DNA of 64,000 nt, from assembly GCA_024509875.1 (NCBI GenBank), contig JAMPIV010000598.1, positions 186,001-250,000 of the forward strand, in the 5' to 3' direction. A program made the position numbers and the translations under genes. Under the pieces are notes generated by a model. That model saw only the letters and a program-made list of their open reading frames with translations. It did no database searches and was not told the origin of the DNA. Below are positions 49,357-59,855 of the stretch, in pieces. The stretch comes from Oreohelix idahoensis. Its lineage: Eukaryota; Mollusca; Gastropoda; Stylommatophora; Oreohelicidae. Within the stretch, counting starts at the first letter, position 1, and each line of letters opens with the position of its first letter.

Positions 49357-51614
49357 AAATGCAAATGGAAGAAAGAAAGCTTCAGATGCAAGCTGAAGAA
49401 AATCAAAGACTACACGAGGAAAGGATCTTTGCTATGGAACTGGAGAAAATATAGGTAGTGAATATTGGTAATACACAAAATGAGACAAACAATCAAACAA
49501 CTTCTGATAAGGCAAATACTAATTCTTATAAAATCAGATTGCCTACTTTCAACTCTGCCTATGACGATATTTCATTCTATCTGAATAGATGTGAACTTTC
49601 ATGCGAATCTCATAAGATAGACAAGTCGGAATATTGTGCACGACTTATGGAAATACTTAAGGGTGAAGCTAACATTTGGAAATTACGATCATTGAATATA
49701 CATACCAAGCTTCGTCTGTTTAATTCAAATGTTATCTCAGTGTTAACATACGGCTGTGAGAGTTGGAAAATAACAAAATCATTGGAGAACAAGCTGAATA
49801 CATTCGAGAACAAATGTCTTAGAAAACTCATGAACATCAGTTGGAAAGAATTCAAGACTAATCGACAAATAAGAGAAGACTCTAGGCAGAAATATGTCTC
49901 CGACTATATAAGGAAAAGACGATGGTCATATATCGGTCATGTCCTACGAATGCAAAACAACAGAATACCACTACAGGCGCTCACTTGGGTTCCTGAGGGT
50001 AAGCGGAAAAAAGGACGACCAAAAGAAACACTCAGAAGAACAATAATAAGAGAAGGAAGAACGTTGGGCCTAAATAATGTGCAAGAGCTAAGAGGAGTGG
50101 CGTCACAACGAACAACCTGGAGAGCACTGGTTTCTGCCTTATGCGCCGTGTTTGGCGCTTAAAGAATTTATTATTATTATTATTATGAACACTATAAGTA
50201 TGTTGGAGGGCCCTGACAAGAATAACTATGATGTTGTTAGAGCGGTCTTGTTAAAAAAATACCAACTGGATGAAGACGATTATCGCCTACGCTTTAAGTC
50301 TTTATTGCCAGAGACAGGGAAAGATTTTTCAGACTTTATAGCAAATATTCGCCTTACTTTTTCACGTTGGGTGGAACTTTCAAAAACTGAACATACATAC
50401 GAAGCCCTCATGGACTTATTGCTTCGTGACAAAGTCATATCGTCTGTAAACGCTTCTTTTCTTTCTTTTTATATGAGCGAAAACCTACAAGCTTGAAAGA
50501 TATGGAACAATACTGTCGCCAATACGTCACTGCACACCCAAATGTGACTGTTGGCCACTCTGAGGTCAGAGAAGGTTTACCCGTGGCTTCAGCAATACCA
50601 CACGGTCCTAATTTGCGCCGTAGATCTCAAAGTGCGGATCGCAATTTTGATAGGAGAGATAATCGTGATTTTGGACAGTACCAAGGAGGTCCATCACGTA
50701 GTAATTTTCCTTCTTCAAGTAACTGGAGACAATTTAATGGTCCTCAACATTTTGATTCCAACAATTATGGAAATTTTGGAAGGGGTAACTACAATAGAGA
50801 TTATCAACCCTACAATAATTTTTCTCGAAGACAACAAAATCCATCGAATAGATATTTTGATCAAAGGGGAAATAGTAATCGCGACAATGCTAACTGGGGT
50901 TCAAATCAGAACAATAGTTTCAGTAGAGGAAATAGCAATGGTTCCAATAGAGATAATAGTCGCGATAAATCGCGATATGACGGTAGATCTCCAAATAATA
51001 ATAGATCGCATCGCCATGCTAACTCTGCTCAACAAGAGCCCCAGGTTTTTAATGATCAAGGTAACAATGATAATAGTGTCCCTAATGCTACTGCTTGCTC
51101 TGCTTTCGATTTCGAGAGAGCATCTCAGTGCCCTGAGTGCACAACTTTGTTCCAACCTACAGCTATAACTACCTTGAGTTGCGGTCATCCTCTTCCGACT
51201 ACTCTTCCTGCCTTGTCTGCACACGACGGAAGAGGGTCTCTTACTCTACATAAGGGGTTTGTGAATAATAATCCAGTCTCAGTACTTTTTTATTCTGGAT
51301 GCACGACTGTTGAGATTAGACAGTCTCTAGTTCATCCATCTTGCGCAACAGGTAAAATGGTGAAATTTGTGACATTTGGTGGGACAGTTGAGACTTTTCC
51401 GACTGCTATAGTCCACATTGCCACACCGTTTTTCACTGGTTATATACACGCATGTATGCTCAGAGCGCCTATCGCTGACCTTACTGTCGGACAGATACAT
51501 GGTATAAAGGTTTTTACGCCAGTACAAATTGCTGCTTGGGAACGGCAACATAATCTTACTGCCGCCACTATGCCAAAATCTTATCACCAAGTACATTCTG
51601 CTAATTTTGTGTAA
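49357..51614 (+). pseudogene. Element B gag (3' part) and protease
   Basis: Right of element A the coiled coil resumes, hits TAG at 49453, and continues into the Gag capsid-like domain (R-L-P-T-F-N-S near 49540). A LINE interrupts that domain at about 49672-50186; it resumes with Y-D-V-V-R-A-V-L-L-K-K and shifts frame near 50490. The tail (50620-51020) is rich in Asn, Arg, Gly, Tyr and has no CCHC knuckle. A Cys/His segment follows (C-P-E-C at about 51130, C-G-H-P-L-P at 51180). In the retropepsin the active-site Asp is replaced: codon 51291-51293 reads Tyr in Y-S-G-C-T-T where element 1 has D-S-G-C-T-T. The frame stops at TAA 51612-51614. Homology with element 1 ends near 51575, before integrase. 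Confidence 0.88.
49672..50186 (+). mobile_element. LINE-d 3' end inserted in element B gag
   Basis: About 500 bp with the C-terminal LINE segments L-R-L-F-N-S-N-V, L-T-Y-G-C-E-S-W, I-G-H-V-L-R-M and G-K-R-K-K-G-R-P, in an intact frame by chance continuous with gag. It ends in an (ATT)n tail at 50168-50186. Gag homology resumes immediately after. No clear target duplication. Confidence 0.88.
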
Positions 51615-52493
51615 TCTTGCAGTATTGATGACTCGATTGTTCATCTTACTAATTTTAGTGCTTCTTGTAACCCAGTTCGACATACCTCAGTACGTCGTTA
51701 TTCTAATTTTGACTCTTCTTTAACTACTATTATAGAAGAAGATCCTTCAGTTTTGTCTGATACACACACTAATGTTATAGCTACGACTGAATCTACATCC
51801 AGTCACGTTGATTGCAACTTCTTTGCTGGAATGACTAGTGTTTTCTTTGTTACATGTACGGACTTAATTGTTAGTACATATTTTTACCTTATGAGTTTCT
51901 TTAGCTTTCTTGCTGGACCGGTTAGCTCGGTATCTTCGTCTTTTACGACTTTTTGTCGCACTCACTGCGCTCCTTTTAAACTTCGACGTAGGTCGAAGTT
52001 TACTACTGTATGCTTTTACATCTTTATTATATCTTTCTTACTTTTTTCTTTGCCCAGTACACATGCTTTGACTTCAGTTCAGCCTTTAAGATGTACGCCC
52101 TTGTCTACTGCATTTCTTTTGTCTTGCACAAAATCTCAGATTGTCAGCCATCATTACACTTTTGGTCATTATTACCATCTTATGGATTTGCCTATTGATG
52201 TCGGTATTTTGTATATTCATAACTTTACCATACATTATTGCACACTGCTATTTGTCTCGGACACTTTTGTCACTCTATATGATTATTATTCCAAGTTAGA
52301 CTGTGCTACTTTCTCTGCTATACTTTCTCATGTAGCAGAGGAAGGTTTGATTAACATCGTACAGCGGCCGGAAGTTTACACAGCCACAGTTGGTAGGTTT
52401 AATGTAAAATTGACTGTTGTATTTCATAAAATCCTGCCTTTACCAAACAGAGATTTTCATTTGTGTTTTTTCACAGCGACGGCTTTGCGATGA
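51615..52493 (+). CDS. Unrecognised membrane-segment ORF replacing pol in element B
   Basis: After the TAA that ends the Gag-protease frame, the same frame stays open for about 290 codons. No integrase, RT or RNase H motif is present. Two hydrophobic stretches stand out: about 51830-51945 (a long Phe/Leu/Val/Ser-rich run) and about 52015-52075 (F-Y-I-F-I-I-S-F-L-L-F-S-L followed by P-S-T-H-A, resembling a signal peptide end). They are separated by a basic F-K-L-R-R-R-S-K segment. The rest (52076-52493) has scattered Cys and no known family signature. An envelope-like protein is one possibility; a captured host sequence or a fortuitous frame in decayed DNA are others. There is no in-frame ATG near the beginning, so translation would need readthrough or an internal Met. 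Confidence 0.45.
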   Translation, partial: SCSIDDSIVHLTNFSASCNPVRHTSVRRYSNFDSSLTTIIEEDPSVLSDTHTNVIATTESTSSHVDCNFFAGMTSVFFVTCTDLIVSTYFYLMSFFSFLAGPVSSVSSSFTTFCRTHCAPFKLRRRSKFTTVCFYIFIISFLLFSLPSTHALTSVQPLRCTPLSTAFLLSCTKSQIVSHHYTFGHYYHLMDLPIDVGILYIHNFTIHYCTLLFVSDTFVTLYDYYSKLDCATFSAILSHVAEEGLINIVQRPEVYTATVGRFNVKLTVVFHKILPLPNRDFHLCFFTATALR

Positions 52494-53459
52494 GAGTCAG
52501 AGCTGCTATATTGATTGAGTAGGCTGTGGTATTGATCGCTAGATTTGCTGTTCCAGTGAAACCAGTCGGCAGATTGACGCCACACTAGATGTTTTTGGTA
52601 TCTTCATATTCATAAATTCCTTTAAGACCTCTGGAGATAGTAGATAGAATTGTATAGTATAGTATAGTATATTAGATAGTATTGTATTAGGATTAGTTAA
52701 CTCCTTTGAGATAAGGTGTTGGTTCATTTTTATGCACCATTTCATTACCGTATTTTTTTTTTATGTGACAGTGTTCTGATAATGCACCATTTCATTACCA
52801 CGTTGTTCTTATGATACTGTGTTTTGATAAACGTTGAGAATATGACAATTGTAATGATGATACTATTTATGTTTAACTTATCATTACATTTCGGTATTGT
52901 ACATTTTTTTGTGTGGAATAAAATGAAGACAAGAAAAATAGTATTTTTTCTGACATATGATGTATTTTTTCTTTGCCCAGCGCTTGATTGTGCGCTAGGG
53001 GTAACTACGCATAGCGATATTGTTATTTGATGTCTATAATGAGTTCATCATTGGTATTTTATAAGTTGATTAACTTGGTTATCATGCACATTATGTTATT
53101 TGTTAAATGGTAACTAGTTATTTGTATTTTGATATAAATATGCATTGTGTAACTTATTGTTTACCATGATATATCATTCTCTGCTCATTCTTCTTGTACT
53201 TTATCTGCTCTTTTCACTTTTCATTTTCTGGCATAGCTAGTCTATACTTGATATACTTCATATTTCTTTGAATTTGTTAATCTTCGTATCCTTATCTCAT
53301 TATCGTTCTATACTTCATTTTCTTTTACTTTACACTTACTTCTATCCCTCTTTTGTTCTTTTATGGTAACATGACTTAACATAGGGTAATCCTTATGTGT
53401 AGATATTATGATTGCATCGACCTCAATTTTTTTTTTGTTCGATATAATTTTTTCAAAAA
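52494..53459 (+). other. Element B 3' non-coding region
   Basis: T-rich sequence between the last ORF and the 3' LTR, including a (GTATA)n-like stretch at 52650-52672 (tagtatagtatagtata). No domain recognised. Confidence 0.55.
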
Positions 53460-53482
53460 AAAAAATGATCATATCATTTTTT
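53460..53482. promoter_or_regulatory. Hairpin 20 nt upstream of the element B 3' LTR
   Basis: Stems 53460-53469 (aaaaaatgat) and 53473-53482 (atcatttttt) pair over 10 bp around cat. Same stem sequence, position and G-rich spacer as in element C (27284-27307). Confidence 0.75.
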
Positions 53483-53502
53483 CCCCGGGGGTCGGTGTAG
53501 TC

Positions 53503-54478
53503 TGTTAAGTCATATTTTAATTAAGGGGAGTTAAGTGTTTAAGACTCGTATGTACGGGTCGGATTTTTGTACACACACTTTTTGAACACAGCTCTTTTGA
53601 CTAGCTGTTAGTTTGCTTTTTTAAAAATAGGATAAAGAAACTGTCGAGCGTTCTATGAATTAGTTTTGGGGGGAAAGGCGGATGAATTCTGCTCACATCT
53701 CAAGCTGCGAGTTTGCGCTTGATTGAATTTGGTACTGAGCTGTTTTAAGCAGCTGATTTTTCGTGACAGTACTTGGCTGGTAGAGCTTAGAAATGGCCGT
53801 TTTACCATTTCTCTAGTGTGTTCCAATATATATTTCTTTTGTGAGAAGGGGAATTTAAGATATTTTGAAGATACGTTCAGGCCATGGATTATACCGGCCA
53901 TTATGATTATCATGATTGATATTTCCTGTGATGGATATTGTTCCCATGAATGTAATAGCACTGAGAGTTGCTGATGTTATAAAAATTATGATGTAGTTCC
54001 GTTTGATGGATTTAAGATGTTGGAAAGTTTGTTCCTGAGGGATATTTACTGTAACAAGTGTACTGTACTGACGCCTGTGGTTTATGCAACTAATGTAATG
54101 GATATTTGATACTATGTTCTGCATCCACTTTTTCCATGGATATTTTGTACTTGATGCTTCGTGATTTGCCGTGTTCTGTAACCTGTGACAGTGTGTTATT
54201 ACCATGATGTCTACGTGACCGTCTCGTCAATAAATTGTATAACGTTGCCAGGTCTTACAACATTTCCTGACTTCTACGTTGCTGTGGTGTGAGTGACTTA
54301 TCATAGACATACTTAAAGAACCTATACACATTCGCGTATGTTATATTTCCATAGTCACTCACCTGTCGGCCTTCCGTGAGCCCGACTTATGCTGATCGCC
54401 ATTTATCAGCGAGAGTAATAATAACATTTATCTTCTTGATGACCCCACCAGTATCTTTCACCAAATAATTCTTTAACA
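53503..54478 (+). repeat. Element B 3' LTR
   Basis: 976 bp, about 97% alike to the 5' LTR by eye; differences are mostly substitutions with one 3-4 bp indel near 53990. Followed by the target duplicate ccatc. Confidence 0.95.
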
Positions 54479-54629
54479 CCATCTCTGGTGGAAGGCCAGT
54501 TAGCCCTTGAACCACAACAACATATGAAGGATTAACTCTGACTAATTAAAATCAATATAACTACTAGTGCCGTATAACCTTCACGGCCACATATCTTCAA
54601 ATTGATGCCGTGACCTTCGCATACAACTG

Positions 54630-54850
54630 ACGCGGGCACAATGAGAAGAAGCCGCTGGTGATGGATGAAACACACATTGTGGAAACCTGTTGATAGCTTT
54701 ACAAGGCAGACCTTGTTTTATAAACCCTATGATAATAGAGGTAGAGTAAGGCTGAAAAGCACACGTTAAAGTGAATTGGAGAAAAGAAAAATGAAAAGGA
54801 TAAAAAATACATGGAAGGACTTTGCCTTTGTTACTTGGGAAGCATAACTT
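54630..54850 (+). mobile_element. LINE-b C-terminal fragment, degenerate
   Basis: Broken frames yield a V-D-S-F-T-R-Q-T-L-F-like run and a K-N-T-W-K-D-F-A-F-V-like end, in the order seen in the LINE-b C-terminus at 46.0-46.3 kb. Confidence 0.55.
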
Positions 54851-54859
54851 CTGTTTAGA

Positions 54860-55190
54860 ATACCATCAACAGCTACAGAAGAGTAATGAGGATGACCTGA
54901 AAGAATCCACTGTGCTAATGAAACTCATTACTCATATTAGGAGAATTCAGTATACTTTTTTTGTGCATGTTATGGGAAGATGAAACGTGGAATATACTGT
55001 GGCAAAAAAGAAAAAATTGAACAAAAAAAAAGAAAAAAGAGATCAGATCCATGACAGTTTGACATCGGGGTATGTTAAGACGTCAACAACAGAATTGATA
55101 AACATGACAGGAAGTTGTGAGGAGACATCGCCACCTACGCCAGTTGGCATGTTACTTGATGAATAATGATTTCCTTGAGCTGTTTCGACA
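54860..55190 (+). mobile_element. LINE-g C-terminal fragment
   Basis: Matches the fragment at 18465-18745 (R-I-P-S-T-A-like, then L-I-T-H-I-R-R-I-Q-Y-T-F-F, then V-M-G-R). It continues into a D-S-L-T-x-G-V-K-T-S-T-like segment typical of the end of RTE/BovB-like ORFs. Frames are broken. Confidence 0.65.
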
Positions 55191-55349
55191 CATCCGAGCA
55201 AAGCCGAGTACAGAAAGCAAGCAAAAACATTAATCTGTAGAGGTTCTCAATGAATTTCCTTCCGGACTGTCAGGTTTATTTGGCTTTCCATTAACGATGT
55301 CTTATTATTGTTGACGTTTAATTGCAGCTAATTAGCGTTAGCTACTGTT

Positions 55350-55595
55350 TGTCGGCGTCTGTGGCCTAATGGATATGATCGCAGTTTCATAATCCAGATA
55401 TACCAGGTTCGAAACCTGCTGCAGGCGGTTTGGTAGCAGATCGCTTTGTGTGGATTTTTAACAATGGTATAAGCGCCGTACCGTTCAGAAAGCAATGGCA
55501 AACTACTGAATGAAAACAATTGCCTAGAAAAATCACAAACAGCCAATAAAAGCTGGGGTTGATTGCCACGTCCTGTAAAGGATAAGCAACTAACT
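55350..55595 (+). mobile_element. tRNA-Arg-like SINE
   Basis: The head gtctgtggcctaatggat matches the D-arm side of arginine tRNAs, and caggttcgaaacctgc is a perfect T-arm/B box. The anticodon-stem region is diverged, and a body of about 150 bp follows (ggcaaactactgaatgaaaa and gccacgtcctgtaaagga segments). It is a SINE rather than a working tRNA. Confidence 0.8.
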
Positions 55596-55879
55596 TTAAC
55601 TGTTTGTTTACAGGATATTCACAAGCTGTGTGTTTTGTTTTTACTGTATTTATTTTACTCATGTCTTTGAGGAATTTAGCGCAAAAACGGTTTCTCTTTT
55701 GAGATTACTTTAAAAGTATTGCCTGCGTAATTAATTGTTGTTGACGTCTTATACAGGGTGGCCCAGTGAATCGGGCGATTTAAAAACCGTCACGAATAAT
55801 CTCCACATACGTTTATTTGGTCTTGAGATATATGGATAGACAGTAGACATAAAGGATTTTGTGTAAACATCAACTAACT

Positions 55880-56682
55880 GTCTGGAAACGAAGTCATACT
55901 GTCGGAAAATAACATTTTGAAGATGACCTCCATCTCGCTATAGACACTCGGTCAATATGATGTGTAGGTTAACCATCACTCTTTGCAACATGCCCACAGG
56001 AATTTTAGCAATCCCCTATTGGATTCGATGCTTTAACGCCTGAATTGTGCGTGGTGCACGGAAGACTTTTGTTTCCAAATACCCCAGAGAAAGAAATGGC
56101 ATGGTGACAAGTCAAGTGACCGGACGTGGTTAGGAAACAATTTCCTCATAACTTCCATGGAAGCCTGTGCAGTGTGGCGTGTAGCCCCGTCGTGTTGAAA
56201 AAATGTCTTTTCTTGTTGAAAAAATGTCTTTTCGTTTACTGGGAGACGAGCAAGTTCAGGAACAAGGAAGGTGTTTAACTTGTGAACCTACCACTCTGAG
56301 TTTACGGTTACATCATTTTTTCTCTCATCCTATAAAAAATAAAAATAAAAAATAAAAATAAAAAAATGAAGGGCCGATAATCCGAAAGGATGAGATCGCG
56401 CATCACACTGTCACTTTAGAACTGTGAAGAGGCCTCTAGTGAAGTGTTGTAGGGTTTGTATTGGACCAATAACGGAAGGTCTACTTGTTCACAAAACCTA
56501 ACAAATAGAAATGAGTTTCATCGCTTATCAACAGGTAGCCTATGATGTCTTCGTTGTTAATAATCCGCTGCAAGAACTGTTGGCAGAATTTGACTCTGTT
56601 TTTACGGTCCTAGTGAGTCAGTGTATGAACGGTTTGAATTGTGTATGGGTGGATCTGTGTGTAAAAAACCGCCGAACGTTGG
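55880..56682 (-). pseudogene. Mariner-like transposase, catalytic half
   Basis: Read on the minus strand from 56682 leftward in shifting frames: an F-C-Q-Q-F-L segment, then L-I-S-D-E-T-H-F (first catalytic Asp region, near 56515-56540). Next come F-V-N-K and F-R-Y-W-S, then K-V-T-V, then past an AAAAT-rich tract N-x-T-G-x-x-A-T and an S-L-D-L/C-H-x-F-F-like segment near 56075-56110. These follow the order of Tc1/mariner DDE transposases with an F-x-L-W-G-Y-L region. Many stops and frameshifts and a local duplication (ttgttgaaaaaatgtctttt, near 56195-56230) make it dead. Confidence 0.75.
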
Positions 56683-56798
56683 TTATAGACCAGTGTTTCT
56701 CAACGGGGGCGGTACCGCCCCTTGGGGGGGCGTTTTCAAGATTTCTAGGGGCGTTCTGATGGGTCGCAACGATTGGGGGTCGCTACTTCCATTCAGGG

Positions 56799-56989
56799 CT
56801 TGCCAACCAATCTGATTACGGAAACAATGATAGATTGTTTGGTCTGTTTTTGTTCCACAAAGACGCCACCAGGCGTGGTGGAAACAGCGACAGATTGATC
56901 AATTTGTTGTTGCCCTAAGACGCCACTAGGCGTACTGGCCACATACTGCTTTGCCGGTTGATGGCTAAGGATGGAAGAAGAAGAAGAAG
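56799..56989 (+). mobile_element. LINE-c 3' end inserted in the hAT element
   Basis: Flanked by the exact 14-bp duplication acttccattcaggg (56785-56798 and 56990-57003). The insert matches the last ~150 bp of the LINE-c copy at 35.4-35.5 kb (caatttgttgttgccct, gacgccactaggcgt, gatggctaagga) and ends in a (GAA)n tail. The left part carries a partial repeat of the same 3' sequence (aagacgccaccaggcgtggt). Confidence 0.9.
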
Positions 56990-57497
56990 ACTTCCATTCA
57001 GGGGGCGTTGTGTACATTTTTACATGAATCAATATGAAACAATTGCAAAAGATATTCCCCTTCGCATACCTTGTAACACGATAGTTTTTATTTGCCCTGC
57101 GTCCTATAGAGTGTTTCAAGGATTCCAAACGCAAATTTTTAGTACCTGGGATGTTACCATTGTCGGGAGACAGTAGCCGGAGATTTATGTCCTTTCAACA
57201 CTCGAAACATTTGTTAGCCTCTCGACACACCCAAGCTAACCTTCTCTCTCCACTCTCGACACATATTTTCTTCTGGAAACACATTCCCGTCAAACATTGA
57301 TTAGCCCGTGAACACATCACAGCCCCTTCCCTACTCTGTCCGTAAATACCTTCTCGCAACAGGGACGTTGTGGGCAGTTGTGGCTTAGTTTTAATGCATC
57401 TTTGGATGTTTCGAGTGTAGATAATTAAACTCAGTCAGTTTTGAGGCTTGACGAGGTGTAGAAGTATGTGCAGTGATATTATACTAAAATTTTCAAT

Positions 57498-58940
57498 ATG
57501 TCACCAGTAAAGAGAAAGTGTCGACAGTATTCAGTTGAATATTTGAAATTCGGTTTTGTACCTTCGGCCGTAAATGAACAATTACCAATGTGTTTGTTGT
57601 GCCAGCAAGTGTTTTCTAACGGAGCAATGAAACCGTCACGGCTTAACGAGCATTTTACCAAGAAACACTCAGATAAAGTTGGCAAAGATATTTCTTACTT
57701 CCAGTATTTAAAACAAAAGTTTGAAAGCCGCAATACTGTCACTAATATGTTTAAAAATATGTATAATTACAATGATAAAGGTCTCATTGTATCTTACTAA
57801 ATTGCACACATGATTGCGAAATGTGGTAAACCTCACAACATTGGAGAAAATTTAATTTTACCAGCTGTACGGAAGGTAATTAGAACAATGATGGAAAGAA
57901 ATCCAAGTGACATCATTTCTTCTATTCCATTGCGCAATAATACTGTATCAAGAAGAATAGATGAGATGGCAAGCGATGTTGAATATCAGCTGTGTGCTGA
58001 TTTGCAGTCTACTGAATTTTCACTACAGTTGAATGAAAGCGTCGTGCGTGATAACGAAGCTTTGCTGCTCGCATATGTGAGATTCATAAAGAATGAAAAT
58101 ATCATAGAGGATATGTTATTTTCAAAACTACTGACAGCAGATACAAAGGGGTTATCAATCTTTGAAACCCTTGAAACATTTTTGTTGGAAAGAATTCCTT
58201 TTTCCAATGTCATCACATGTGCGACAGACGGAGCATCAGCTATGGTTGGTCGTCATCGTTGGTTTCTGGCCTACTTAAAAAATGTGGCACCAGGAGTTTT
58301 AACAATTCATTGTGCTATTCATCGACAACATTTAGTCGCCAAGCATCTTAGTGACAGACTCCACAAATCAATGAACTGTGTTATCAGTGTTATTAACAAA
58401 ATTAAGGCGCATTCGTTGAACGATAGATTATTTCGTAAACTTTTTTGTGATAATGGTGAAGAGTTTGAACGTCTTCTCCTACACACGGAAGTACGATTGC
58501 TGTCCAAAGGTAACTGTTTAAAAAGATTATGGGCATTATTTGATACTGTTGTAGAGTTTTTGGATTCAATCAAAGAAGAATTTAGCATCGAAAGAGAAGT
58601 ATTGCGACACGATGTGGCCTATCTTTCAGATATACCTTGTGTTTAAAAAGTTAAATGAGGTTCTTCTTAAGCTACAAGGAAATGAGATCAGTCTGATTAA
58701 AGTGAAAGGAATAATCATGGGGTTCATCAACAAATTGACATTATATAAAAATAATCTTAGTCGCCGCGAACTTTCTCATTTTCCATGTTTACTGCAGTTA
58801 GGTGGGGACAGGATAAAAGATTCAGATTTAGAGGTTTAGTGCACTCATTTGGACGCTATTAAACATGATATGAGCATACGATTTAAAGGCTTGCAAGAAC
58901 TAATAATACCGGATTGGGTGATTAATCCGTTTGAATCAGA
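57498..58940 (+). pseudogene. hAT transposase, BED finger and main catalytic region
   Basis: 57498-57797 encodes a BED-type finger (C-L-L-C...H-F-T-K-K-H) in the arrangement of ZBED5-like proteins. TAA at 57798-57800 interrupts, then the same frame continues to 58646. The site expected to be the first catalytic Asp reads Asn (L-Q-L-N-E-S, near 58040), the second region keeps Asp (A-T-D-G-A-S-A-M), and the H-T-E-V-R segment has Leu where Trp is usual. A frameshift near 58640 leads to the frame 58612-58839, which stops, and sequence resumes to a W-V-I-N-P-F-E-S segment at 58938 where a LINE is inserted. The C-terminal part lies at 61920-62217. Dead by several lesions. Confidence 0.88.
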
Positions 58941-59195
58941 ACGAACGAACGAACGAACGAACGAACGAACTTTATTTTCAAAGGGTTGAGAATTGGGCAC
59001 GCAGGCCCGTCTGACATTCTGCCCTTCCTTTCTCTCACCTTTCATACTGAATTCATTTATTCTCATATGCATTTTACATATCAAATTCAAGGAATTCAAC
59101 GTTGTAAAGTAAAATAATAATATAGCACACTCATATTAACATTAATTACTTATAAGCATGACATAACATATGTTGAAAAGTACAAACATTATCAG
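58939..59195 (-). mobile_element. LINE-e 3' end, first copy
   Basis: On the minus strand it ends with aataaagttcgttc and an extended (GTTC)n tail (58939-58970), next to the hAT coding sequence. The 3' UTR (ccctttgaaaataaag, gacgggcctgcgtgcccaat) matches the second copy at 59483. Only the 3' UTR is present. Confidence 0.85.
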
Positions 59196-59484
<289 letters not shown>

Positions 59485-59756
59485 ACGAACGAACTTTATT
59501 TTCAAAGGGTTTAGAATTGGTCACGCAGGCCCGTCTAACATTCTGCCCTTCCTTTCTCTCTTCTTCCATAGTTAATCTATTTATTCTCACACGTATCCTA
59601 AATGTTACTTAAATAATAAAATAACAAGAAAGTACAATAAAATAAAATCCCAACATTGTAACAGTACAATAACAGTTACACAAATTTACAGATGCGTATC
59701 ATAATTTATACTAAACAGGACAAAATTAACTTTAAAACCTACATATGATGTTATGT

Positions 59757-59835
59757 AATAATAATAATAATAATAATAATAGCCCCTTCAGTCATAACTG
59801 ACTATGGGAATGCGCCCCTGAGGTGACAGCGTAAT
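59757..59835 (-). mobile_element. LINE-f 3' end inside LINE-e
   Basis: An (ATT)n tail on the minus strand (59757-59780), preceded by the cacctcaggggcgcattccc element also present at 20670-20690. Very short 5'-truncated insertion. Confidence 0.75.
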
Positions 59836-59855
59836 TATTTAAGAACATAACGAAA

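Larger units (their letters stand above)
36784..54478 (+). mobile_element. Element B: Gmr1-related LTR element hosting element A
   Basis: LTRs at 36784-37757 and 53503-54478 (TGTTAAG...TTTAACA) are flanked by the exact 5-bp duplication ccatc (36779-36783 and 54479-54483). By eye the LTRs differ at roughly 25-30 of 975 positions, the most of the three complete elements here. Without its insertions it would be about 7 kb. It keeps Gag and protease, lacks integrase, RT and RNase H, and has an unknown ORF in their place. Element A (39109-49356) and a LINE (about 49672-50186) are inserted in its gag. Confidence 0.93.

Noticed and set aside
49458..50162. 234-codon ORF as a single protein
   Set aside because: Its first third is element B Gag and the rest is a LINE-d C-terminus; the open frame across the junction is accidental.
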